7,238 nt of DNA from Conexibacter sp. (GTDB lineage: Bacteria > Actinomycetota > Thermoleophilia > Solirubrobacterales > Solirubrobacteraceae). The DNA lies in assembly GCA_025964215.1 (NCBI GenBank), contig JAOPZG010000017.1, forward strand, positions 1 to 7,238, given 5' to 3'. Each line of letters starts with the position of its first letter. The first letter of the stretch is position 1. Made by a program: the position numbers and the translations under genes. Positions 1-5,842 of the stretch are shown one piece after another. A model generated the notes under the pieces. That model worked only from the letters and a program-made list of their open reading frames with translations, was not told the origin of the DNA and made no database searches.

Positions 1-1
1 C

Positions 2-706
2 GCCTACTACCTGTTCGCCCGCGAGGCCGGCGTCGAATTCGTGCTCGGCGACACCGTGACGGGCCTGGACATCACCGCCGGTCGCGTGACCGGCGCCGTC
101 ACCGCCGCCGGTCGGACCATCGCCGGCGACGCGGTGGTCAACGCCGCCGGCGGCCGCTCCGCGCAGCTCGGCGCCGAGCTGGGCGTCGCGATCCCCAACA
201 CGCCGCTGCGCCGCGAGGTGCTCGTCACCGAGCCGAGCCGACCGTTCATGACGCCGGCGGTCACCTTCTACCGCCCACAGGAGGGCTGGTTCAACCAGAC
301 CCTGCGCGGCGAGCTGGTGGCCGGCGTCGTCGACCCCGAGGAGCCATTCGGCTTCTCGGAGGAGTCGACCCTGCGCTTCCTCGGCCGCACCTCGCGCGTG
401 ATCCTCGAGAAAGCGCCCAAGCTCGCCGAGCTGCGCGTCATCCGCCAGTGGGCGGGCGTCTACGACACGACGCCCGACAAGCGCCCGCTGGTCGGCGCGC
501 ACGCCGCGGCGCCCGGGCTCTACTCGCTCAACGGCTGGTCAGGGCGCGGCATGCTGCTGGCCCCGTTGAGCGCCGAGCTCTTGGCCAAGGAGATCGCGGG
601 CCACGGGCGCGACCGGCTCCTGGCCTCCTTCGACGCCGACCGCTTCGCCGACGGGGCGCAGCAGGTCACGGCGGCCAACGACTATTACAGCGGTTACGCT
701 CACTAA
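2..706 (+). CDS. FAD-dependent oxidoreductase, DAO family (3' part only)
   Basis: This is the C-terminal 234 residues of a flavoenzyme that runs off the left edge; the frame is open from base 2 and stops at TAA 704-706. The N-terminal FAD-binding GxGxxG part, roughly the first 150 residues of a normal 370-400 residue protein, is missing. What remains is typical of the D-amino-acid oxidase fold: VVNAAGGRSAQL in the second FAD-contacting segment, RQWAGVYDTTPDKRPLVG around partial residue 150, and LNGWSGRGMLLAP near residue 176, the usual C-terminal FAD-binding loop. The WAG-Y-D-TPD-x-P-x-G pattern is common in sarcosine oxidase/dehydrogenase beta subunits and opine or HcnC-type dehydrogenases. 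The enzyme probably oxidises a C-N bond of an amino or imino acid in the cytoplasm. A racemase gene follows 12 bases later, so the two are likely cotranscribed. Substrate, electron acceptor and any partner subunit are unknown; partners could lie upstream. Confidence 0.9.
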   Translation, partial: AYYLFAREAGVEFVLGDTVTGLDITAGRVTGAVTAAGRTIAGDAVVNAAGGRSAQLGAELGVAIPNTPLRREVLVTEPSRPFMTPAVTFYRPQEGWFNQTLRGELVAGVVDPEEPFGFSEESTLRFLGRTSRVILEKAPKLAELRVIRQWAGVYDTTPDKRPLVGAHAAAPGLYSLNGWSGRGMLLAPLSAELLAKEIAGHGRDRLLASFDADRFADGAQQVTAANDYYSGYAH

Positions 707-711
707 AGGAG
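706..711 (+). promoter_or_regulatory. Ribosome binding site AAGGAG for the first racemase
   Basis: AAGGAG overlaps the last base of the preceding TAA stop and lies 7 bases before a TTG codon at 719. It is a near-consensus Shine-Dalgarno sequence and is what decides the TTG start of the next gene. It is the strongest ribosome binding site in the window. Confidence 0.8.
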
Positions 712-718
712 TTCTCGA

Positions 719-1510
719 TTGCCTCGGATCTGCTTCCTCAACCCCTTCGGCACCGACGAGTACGACGACATCATCTCCGAGACGCTGCTGCCCGCCGTGC
801 GCGGCGGCACCGAGGTCGAGATCCGGCATCTGACGGCCGGCCCCCGCAACATCGAGTACTACGTGCCCAAGCATCTGGCCGAGGTCGAGGTGCTCAAGGC
901 GGTCGTCGAGGCGGAGCGCGACGGCTTCGACGCCTTCGTCATCGGCTGCTGCTACGACCCGGCGCTCGTGCCGGCGCGCGAGCTGACCGACATGCCGGTG
1001 GTCGGCGCGCTGGAGGCCTCGGTCTCGCTGGCGCGGCTCTTCGGCCACCGCTTCTCGCTGGTCACCGACGAGCACAAGGCCATGCCCTGCATCGAGGACC
1101 TCATCCGCCTCTACGGCCTGGAGTCCAACTGCCGCTCGGTCTCCTCGATCGACTGGTTCCTGAGCGACATGATGGCCGACCCGGGCGCCGTCGCCCGCGA
1201 CACGTACACGCGCTGCGTGGAGGTCATGGACGAAGACAACAGCGAGGTCGTCGTGCTCGGCTGCACGATCGTCGCTGCCTGCTACGAGCAGGCGATCCTG
1301 CGCGGCGCCACCGAGCTGGCCGACATCGCGGTCGTCAATCCCAACCTGATGGCCTTGAAGCTCGCCGAGATGCTCGCCGACATGCACGCCGTCGGTCAGT
1401 ACCGGGTCAGCCGCAAGGCCTACTACCAGCAGCATGCGGCGCACGACCCCGTCGAGGCCGCGCAGGTCCTGGAGCTGCTCACGCCCGCCTCGACCGCGAG
1501 TCGCGCATGA
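719..1510 (+). CDS. Asp/Glu/hydantoin racemase family protein, copy 1
   Basis: This 263-residue protein belongs to the cofactor-independent Asp/Glu/hydantoin racemase superfamily, which uses two cysteines as opposed acid/base catalysts. Both are present: Cys77 in VIGCCYDPAL, matching the ACFGDPGL motif of hydantoin racemases, and Cys182 in VVLGCTIVAAC. Other family marks are NPFGT at 8-12, GPRNIEYY at 41-48, EASVSLA at 99-105 and RFSLVTD at 111-117. The length is normal for the family (about 240-265). The start is TTG, chosen because AAGGAG lies 7 bases upstream and because the resulting N-terminus aligns without gaps to the paralogue at 5039. The stop overlaps the next start as ATGA, implying translational coupling to the oxidoreductase. 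It likely interconverts stereoisomers of an amino acid, hydantoin or similar compound so that the flavoenzyme can use them. Related folds include allantoin racemase, maleate isomerase and arylmalonate decarboxylase, so racemisation is the best guess and not proven. Confidence 0.88.
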   Translation: MPRICFLNPFGTDEYDDIISETLLPAVRGGTEVEIRHLTAGPRNIEYYVPKHLAEVEVLKAVVEAERDGFDAFVIGCCYDPALVPARELTDMPVVGALEASVSLARLFGHRFSLVTDEHKAMPCIEDLIRLYGLESNCRSVSSIDWFLSDMMADPGAVARDTYTRCVEVMDEDNSEVVVLGCTIVAACYEQAILRGATELADIAVVNPNLMALKLAEMLADMHAVGQYRVSRKAYYQQHAAHDPVEAAQVLELLTPASTASRA

Positions 1511-2718
1511 GCTGCGACCTGCTGGTCGTCGGCGGCGGGATCGTCGGCACGTCGGTCGCCTATTTCGCCGCCCGCGAGGGCCTGAGCGTCACGCTGCTGG
1601 AGAAGCGCGAGCTCGCCTTTGGCGCCTCGGGGCGTAACCCCGGCTTCGTCTGGCTGCACTGCCGCAACCCAGGCTTCGCGCTGGAGATCTCGCGCGCCGG
1701 CCGCGCGTTGTACCCGCAGTTGCTCGAGGACCTCCCCGAGCCGTTCGAGTTCCGCGCCGAGGGCGGGATGATCTACTTCACGACGCCGGAGCAGGGCGCC
1801 GTCTTCGAGGAGTTCGTCGCCGCGCGGCGCGCGGACGGCGTCGAGATGGAGCTCATCGACGGCGCCGCGGTCCGCGCGCTCGCGCCGCCGATCCGCCCCG
1901 ACGTTCTCGGCGCGAGCTTCTCGCCCGAGGACGCGCAGATCAACACGCCGACCGTGGTGCGGGCGCTCGGCATCGGTGCGCGCGCCGAGGGCGCCGACAT
2001 CCGCGAGGGCGTCGAGGTCACCGCGCTGCGCTTCGACGGCGACCGCGTGGTCGGCGTCGCCACCGACCACGGCGACGTCGACGCCGACCGCGTCGTCGTC
2101 TGCGCCGGCGCATGGAGCAGCGCGCTGCTGGCCGACTGCGGCGTCGAGATCCCGGTCGGCGCCGAGCGCCTGCAGGTCATCGCCCTCGAGCCGCAGCCGC
2201 TGCAAATCGGGCCGGTGGTCTACGGGGCGTTGGCGGCCAAGCAGTACACGCTGTTCCGCCACCTGCCGAGCTGGGATCCGGCGGCGTTCACGCGCGAGTA
2301 CGAGTCCGAGGAAGGCTTCGAGATGCTCCAGCTCGTCGCGCAGCGCGCCAACGGCGAGATCCTGCTCGGCTGCCCGATGGACTACCCGCCGAGCATCGAC
2401 ATGCGCCCGACGCTGCACGGCATCGGCGTCGCGATCCAGTCGATGGTGGAGGACTTCCCCGGGCTGCGCGACGCCGCGGTCTCCCGCGTCTGGGCCGGCG
2501 CGCTGCCGTACACCACCGACATGGCCCCGGTCATCGATGAGGTCCGCCCGGGCCTGCTCGTCGCCGCCGGCCACGTGTTCGGCAACGCCGCCGGGCCGAT
2601 GACGGGCAAGATCATCGCCCAGATGATCCAGGGTCGCGAGCCCGAGATCGACCTCTCGGAGTGCCGCCACGACCGCGTCCTGCAGCGCACCGACACGGGC
2701 CTCCCGGCGCGCTGGTAG
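1507..2718 (+). CDS. FAD-dependent oxidoreductase, DAO family (complete)
   Basis: This 403-residue flavoenzyme shares the D-amino-acid oxidase fold with the gene at the left edge. The N-terminal dinucleotide-binding segment is clear: VVGGGIVG at 7-14, with Glu32 in LLEKRE for the adenosine ribose and GASGRNPG at 39-46 contacting FAD. Later marks are the VVVCAGAWS segment at 197-204, RVWAGALPYTTDMAPVID at 327-344, and the C-terminal FAD loop AAGHVFGNAAGPMTGK at 353-368. No signal peptide or membrane segment is seen, so it is probably cytoplasmic. It likely oxidises an amino or imino acid C-N bond, giving an imine or an aldehyde plus amine. The frame stays open upstream to about 448, but translation almost certainly begins at ATG 1507: this sits in ATGA with the racemase stop and puts the Rossmann motif at the N-terminus as expected. 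The upstream sequence is racemase coding sequence in another frame. Oxidase versus dehydrogenase, and the substrate, cannot be told. Confidence 0.9.
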   Translation: MSCDLLVVGGGIVGTSVAYFAAREGLSVTLLEKRELAFGASGRNPGFVWLHCRNPGFALEISRAGRALYPQLLEDLPEPFEFRAEGGMIYFTTPEQGAVFEEFVAARRADGVEMELIDGAAVRALAPPIRPDVLGASFSPEDAQINTPTVVRALGIGARAEGADIREGVEVTALRFDGDRVVGVATDHGDVDADRVVVCAGAWSSALLADCGVEIPVGAERLQVIALEPQPLQIGPVVYGALAAKQYTLFRHLPSWDPAAFTREYESEEGFEMLQLVAQRANGEILLGCPMDYPPSIDMRPTLHGIGVAIQSMVEDFPGLRDAAVSRVWAGALPYTTDMAPVIDEVRPGLLVAAGHVFGNAAGPMTGKIIAQMIQGREPEIDLSECRHDRVLQRTDTGLPARW

Positions 2719-2763
2719 CGCCGCCGCCGACTTGACCCGACTACTCCGAGAGCACGAGCGAGC

Positions 2764-4323
2764 ATGAGCACCAAGATCGACTACACCGCGACCGCGCTGG
2801 AGCCGGCCGCCGACCGGGCCTTCGAGGAGGGCGTCGCGCACGTCCGCGCCACGCGGCCCGAGCACCGGCTGCTGATCGGCGGCGCGTGGGTGCCCGGCGG
2901 CGACGGGCGCACGTTCCTAGAGGCCAACCCGGCCGACACGGGCGAGATCCTCGGGAGCTTCGCGGAGGCGACGGCCGCCGACGTGCAGGCGGCGGTCGCG
3001 GCCGCCCGGCGGGCGCAGCCGGCGTGGCGCGCGACGCCGGTCGAGGACCGGATCGCGGTCCTGCAGCGCGTGGCCGCGCTGCTCGGCGCGCGGGCGGGGG
3101 AGGTCGCAGCTACCGCGACGCTCGAGGTCGGCAAGAACCGCCTGGAGTCGATGGGCGAGGTCGACGAGGCCGTCGCGCTGATCGACTTCTACGCCCAGCA
3201 GGCCGCCGCGGGGTTCGACATCCCACTCGCGACCGCCGATCCCGGCGGCCAGGAGAACCGCTCGGTGATGCGGCCGTTCGGCGTCTTCGGCGTCATCGCG
3301 CCGTTCAACTTCCCGCTCGCGCTGGTGCTCGGTCCGGCGGTCGCCGCGCTGCTGACCGGCAACACCGTGGTGGTCAAGCCGTCGCCGACCACATCGGCGA
3401 TCGCGATCCTGTTCGCCGAGCTGCTGCTCGAGGCCGGCCTGCCCGACGGCGCGCTGAACCTCGTCACCGGCGGCGACGAGGCCGGCCGTGCGCTGGTGGC
3501 CTCCGCCATCGACGGCATCGTCTTCACCGGCTCCTACGACGTGGGCCAGGCGATCACGCGCTCGTTCACGACCGCCGTCGGCTACGCGCGGCCGTCGATC
3601 ATCGAGATGGGCGGCAAGAACCCGGCGATCGTCACCGCGCATGCCGACCTCGGGCGCGCCGCGGCCGGCATCGCGCGCTCGGCCTTCGGGCTGTCGGGCC
3701 AGAAGTGCTCGGCGTGCTCGCGCGTGCTGGTCTCCGACGGCGTGCACGACGCCTTCCTGGAGGCGCTGGTCGCGCAGGCGCGCGAGTGGACGGTCGGCGA
3801 TCCGGTCGACGCCGGCAGCCGGCTGGGGCCGGTGCACACGGCGGCCTCGCGCGAGCGCTTCGTCGCCTCAGTCGCCGCCGCCGTCCGTGACGGCGAGGTC
3901 GTCGTCGGCGGCGGTCTGCCGGCCGGCGGCGGGCTGGAGCGCGGGCTCTACGTCGAGCCGACGGTCGTCGCCGGCCTGCCCGCGGGGCATGCGCTGATCC
4001 GCGAGGAGCTCTTCGTCCCGCTGGTGGTCGTCGAGCGCGTCACGTCGCTCGACGAGGCGCTCGCGCGCGCCAACGACCAGCTCTTCGGCCTGACCGCGGG
4101 GATGTTCAGCGAGGAGCCCGAGGAGGTCGAGCGCTTCCTGGAGACCATCGAGGCGGGCACGCTGTTCGTCAACCGCGCGGCAGGCGCGACGACCGGCGGC
4201 TGGCCCGGGCAGCAGACCTACCCGGGGTGGAAGGGCTCGGGCTCCACCAACCGCGGCGGCCTTGGTCCGCGGTACGTCCAGCAGTTCCTGCGCGAGCAGG
4301 GGCGCAACGTGGTCGTGCGGTAA
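2764..4323 (+). CDS. Aldehyde dehydrogenase, 1-pyrroline-5-carboxylate dehydrogenase-like
   Basis: This 519-residue NAD(P)-dependent aldehyde dehydrogenase has all catalytic residues: Asn182 in IAPFNFPLA, Lys205 in VVKPSP, FTGS at 254-257, the general base Glu281 in IIEMGGKNPAIV, and nucleophile Cys315 in LSGQKCSACSR. SAFGLSGQKCSA and a C-terminal GLGPRYVQQFLREQ, matching the GGPxYxxxFxxEQ end of RocA/PruA enzymes, point to the P5C dehydrogenase group. That group oxidises glutamate semialdehyde or related semialdehydes. Its length also fits RocA-type proteins (about 515). Two departures are the EELFVPL segment at 414-420, where EExFGPV is usual, and an insertion-like GGWPGQQTYPGWKGSG at 478-493. 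The gene starts 45 bases after the flavoenzyme; only weak purine runs precede the ATG. It probably oxidises the semialdehyde produced by the flavoenzyme, or by spontaneous ring opening of a cyclic imine. The family is confident; P5C itself as substrate is a moderate guess. Confidence 0.92.
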   Translation: MSTKIDYTATALEPAADRAFEEGVAHVRATRPEHRLLIGGAWVPGGDGRTFLEANPADTGEILGSFAEATAADVQAAVAAARRAQPAWRATPVEDRIAVLQRVAALLGARAGEVAATATLEVGKNRLESMGEVDEAVALIDFYAQQAAAGFDIPLATADPGGQENRSVMRPFGVFGVIAPFNFPLALVLGPAVAALLTGNTVVVKPSPTTSAIAILFAELLLEAGLPDGALNLVTGGDEAGRALVASAIDGIVFTGSYDVGQAITRSFTTAVGYARPSIIEMGGKNPAIVTAHADLGRAAAGIARSAFGLSGQKCSACSRVLVSDGVHDAFLEALVAQAREWTVGDPVDAGSRLGPVHTAASRERFVASVAAAVRDGEVVVGGGLPAGGGLERGLYVEPTVVAGLPAGHALIREELFVPLVVVERVTSLDEALARANDQLFGLTAGMFSEEPEEVERFLETIEAGTLFVNRAAGATTGGWPGQQTYPGWKGSGSTNRGGLGPRYVQQFLREQGRNVVVR

Positions 4324-4340
4324 ATCCCATGACGACCAGT

Positions 4341-4344
4341 GAGG
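4341..4344 (+). promoter_or_regulatory. Ribosome binding site GAGG deciding the GntR start
   Basis: GAGG lies 8 bases before ATG 4353 in a short gap after the aldehyde dehydrogenase stop. The other in-frame ATG at 4329 has no purine-rich sequence before it, only TAAATCCC. This favours 4353 as the start of the regulator. Confidence 0.55.
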
Positions 4345-4352
4345 ACGGCAGA

Positions 4353-5042
4353 ATGTCTGACGTGAGCGCAGGCCCCACGTCGCCGATCCAGCACCTGACC
4401 AAGAGCGAGTACGCCTACCGCGAGCTGCGCCGGCGGATCCTCGACGACGAGATCGCCCCCGGCACGCGGCTGCTGCTGCGTCCGCTGGCGGCCGAGCTCG
4501 GCCTCAGCGTCATGCCCGTGCGCGACGCGCTGCGCATGCTCGAGGGCGACAACCTAGTGACCTTCGAGTCCCACCGCGGGGCGACGGTCACGCAGATCTC
4601 GCCCCAGGCGATCCTCGACATCATCAGCATGCGGATGTGGCTGGAGATCCTGGCCGTCGAGGAGGCGACGCCGCGCCACACGGCGGCGACGCTGGCCCGC
4701 GTCGAGACCGAGCTGGAGGCCAGCGAGCGCGCCCTGGCCTCCGACGACGAGCTGCTCTTCACCCAGGCCAACCGGCGGCTGCACGAGGCGATCGAGGCGC
4801 CGGCGCCGAAGGTCATCGGCGACCAGATCGACGACCTCTGGGAGCGGCTCTGGCAGACGCGGCGACGGATGTCGCTGTTCAGTCTCGAGCCCGGTCGGAT
4901 GGCCAAGGCGCACGACGACCACGGCGAGCTCGTCGCGGCCGTGCTCTCAGGCGACGCGCACAAGGCCGCCGCGGCGATGGCCCACCATCGCGACCTGACG
5001 CTCGCGAGCTGGCGCACGGCGCTGCACGTCGAGCCCGCATGA
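4353..5042 (+). CDS. GntR-family transcriptional regulator, FCD (FadR-type) subfamily
   Basis: This 229-residue protein has an N-terminal winged helix (about 16-80): YAYRELRRRILDDEIAPGTRL, then LAAELGLSVMPVRDALRMLE as the helix-turn-helix, then LVTFESHRGATVTQIS as the wing. The rest (about 85-222) is an all-helical FCD ligand domain. FCD proteins usually bind a metal through one Asp/Asn and three His. Here the candidates are Asn140 and His144 in NRRLHEAI, His190 in DDHGELVAAVLSGD, and His212 in MAHHRD. Such regulators commonly repress catabolic genes until a carboxylic or amino acid effector binds. The start is ATG 4353, supported by GAGG 8 bases upstream; ATG 4329 would add eight residues and lacks a ribosome binding site. 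Its stop overlaps the next racemase start (ATGA). No operator is visible before this gene, but a matching palindrome lies at 5812-5825 and is the likely target. Confidence 0.93.
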   Translation: MSDVSAGPTSPIQHLTKSEYAYRELRRRILDDEIAPGTRLLLRPLAAELGLSVMPVRDALRMLEGDNLVTFESHRGATVTQISPQAILDIISMRMWLEILAVEEATPRHTAATLARVETELEASERALASDDELLFTQANRRLHEAIEAPAPKVIGDQIDDLWERLWQTRRRMSLFSLEPGRMAKAHDDHGELVAAVLSGDAHKAAAAMAHHRDLTLASWRTALHVEPA

Positions 5043-5812
5043 CGCGCATCTGCTTCCTCAACCCGTTCGGCACCGAGGACTTCGACGCGATCATTCGCGC
5101 GACGATCGGCCCGGCACTGGCGCCGGCGACCGAGCTGGAGATCCGCCACCTCGACGACGGCCCACGCAACATCGACTACTACGTGCCCAAGCACCTGCTC
5201 GAGGTCGGCGTGCTCAAGGCGGTGCTGCAGGCCGACGCGGACGGGTTCGACGCCTTCGTGATCGGCTGCTGCTACGACCCGGGGCTGACGCCCGCCCGCG
5301 AGCTGACCGACATGCCGGTGATCGGACCGCTGGAGGCCTCGACGACGCTGGCGCGGCTGTTCGGCCATCGCTTCTCGGTCGTCACCGACCACCGCAAGGC
5401 CGTGCCCGAGCTGGAGGACCGCGTCGCCGCGTACGGCGTGGCGGCGAACTGCCGCAGCATCCGGGCGATCAACTGGCACATCGACGACATGCTCGGCGAC
5501 CCGCTCGCGGTGGCGCGTGACGCCGGGGAGCGCTGCCGGGCCGTGATCGAGCGGGACGGCGCCGAGGTCGCGGTCCTCGGCTGCACGATCGTCGCGGCGT
5601 GCTGCGAGCAGGCGCGGCAGCAAGGCGCCTCTGGGCTCGAGGACCTCACGATCGTCAACCCCAACCTGATGGCGATGAAGGTCGCGGAGCTGCTCGGCGA
5701 CCTGCGGGCGGCGGGGCAGCACCGCATCAGCCGACGCGCGTACTACCAGCAGCACGAGGCGCACGACGCGGCGGAGGCCGCGGGCGTGAAGGCGCTCCTC
5801 CTCAATTTGTAG
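5039..5812 (+). CDS. Asp/Glu/hydantoin racemase family protein, copy 2
   Basis: This 257-residue protein is a paralogue of the one at 719-1510. A hand count over the first 250 residues, aligned without gaps, gives 163 identities (about 65%). Both catalytic cysteines are kept: Cys77 in VIGCCYDPGL and Cys182 in AVLGCTIVAACC. DPGL matches classical hydantoin racemases more closely than the DPAL of copy 1. Beyond the catalytic motifs the copies share TIVNPNLMAMKVAELL (204-219) and a tail with SRRAYYQQHEAHD (231-243), which look like marks of a distinct subfamily. The most diverged parts are residues 12-30, 121-131 and 141-150, which may include substrate-contacting loops. The ATG lies in ATGA with the regulator's stop; no separate ribosome binding site is needed if translation is coupled. 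The frame is open further upstream to 4637, but that stretch is regulator coding sequence in another frame. The two copies may handle different substrates or work at different expression levels. Confidence 0.88.
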   Translation: MTRICFLNPFGTEDFDAIIRATIGPALAPATELEIRHLDDGPRNIDYYVPKHLLEVGVLKAVLQADADGFDAFVIGCCYDPGLTPARELTDMPVIGPLEASTTLARLFGHRFSVVTDHRKAVPELEDRVAAYGVAANCRSIRAINWHIDDMLGDPLAVARDAGERCRAVIERDGAEVAVLGCTIVAACCEQARQQGASGLEDLTIVNPNLMAMKVAELLGDLRAAGQHRISRRAYYQQHEAHDAAEAAGVKALLLNL

Positions 5813-5834
5813 ATTGTCGACAATCCGCTAGGGT
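5807..5834 (+). promoter_or_regulatory. Candidate promoter for the second aldehyde dehydrogenase
   Basis: A -10 TAGGGT (5829-5834), fitting the actinobacterial TANNNT pattern, is preceded at 16 bases by TTGTAG (5807-5812), a weak -35 with the TTG core. The ATG at 5843 begins 8 bases after the -10, so transcription would start at or within a few bases of the ATG, giving a leaderless message. The segment 5803-5824 is about two-thirds A/T in otherwise very GC-rich DNA. An alternative reading is that AGGG at 5830-5833 is a ribosome binding site 9 bases from the ATG. Confidence 0.5.
5812..5825 (+). promoter_or_regulatory. Candidate GntR/FadR-type operator (14-bp perfect palindrome)
   Basis: GATTGTCGACAATC is its own reverse complement. 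The core tGTCGACa matches the published FadR-subfamily operator form (N-y-GTM, 0-1 base, KAC-N-y) with no spacer. It fills the space between the candidate -35 and -10 of the second aldehyde dehydrogenase gene, where a bound protein would block RNA polymerase. The nearby FCD-type GntR regulator at 4353-5042 is the natural binder. GTCGAC occurs elsewhere in coding sequence, but without the flanking ATT/AAT arms. Confidence 0.65.
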
Positions 5835-5842
5835 CTCGCGCC

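Noticed and set aside
448..1506. N-terminal extension of the complete flavoenzyme by about 350 residues
   Set aside because: The extension translates racemase sequence in a wrong frame and is Arg-rich. The Rossmann motif starts right after ATG 1507, which overlaps the racemase stop.
2732..2737. TTGACC as a -35 element before the first aldehyde dehydrogenase
   Set aside because: No TANNNT-like -10 lies at a workable distance in the 45-base gap, and the gene spacing fits read-through from the flavoenzyme.
1423..2865. Long open frame on the - strand (480 codons)
   Set aside because: It lies opposite the well-supported flavoenzyme gene. The translation is rich in Arg, Ala, Asp and Gly with no family motif, as expected for antisense frames in very GC-rich DNA.
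3160..3165. Other GTCGAC sites (for example here and at 329-334) as further operators
   Set aside because: They are inside coding sequence, arise from common Val-Asp or similar codons in this GC-rich DNA, and lack the ATT/AAT arms seen at 5812-5825.
4227..4352. Earlier start for the GntR regulator
   Set aside because: The part before 4324 overlaps the conserved C-terminus of the aldehyde dehydrogenase. ATG 4329 has no ribosome binding site, while ATG 4353 has GAGG at 8 bases.
4637..5038. N-terminal extension of the second racemase
   Set aside because: This stretch is the regulator's FCD domain in another frame. ATG 5039 gives an N-terminus matching copy 1.
4415..5764. Long open frame on the - strand (449 codons)
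   Set aside because: It runs opposite the regulator and second racemase, which both have clear family motifs. Its translation is low-complexity and has no recognisable domain.
5812..5825. The palindrome as a transcription terminator
   Set aside because: It has no loop bases, no GC-rich long stem and no T-run after it. Its symmetry fits a dimer-binding site better.
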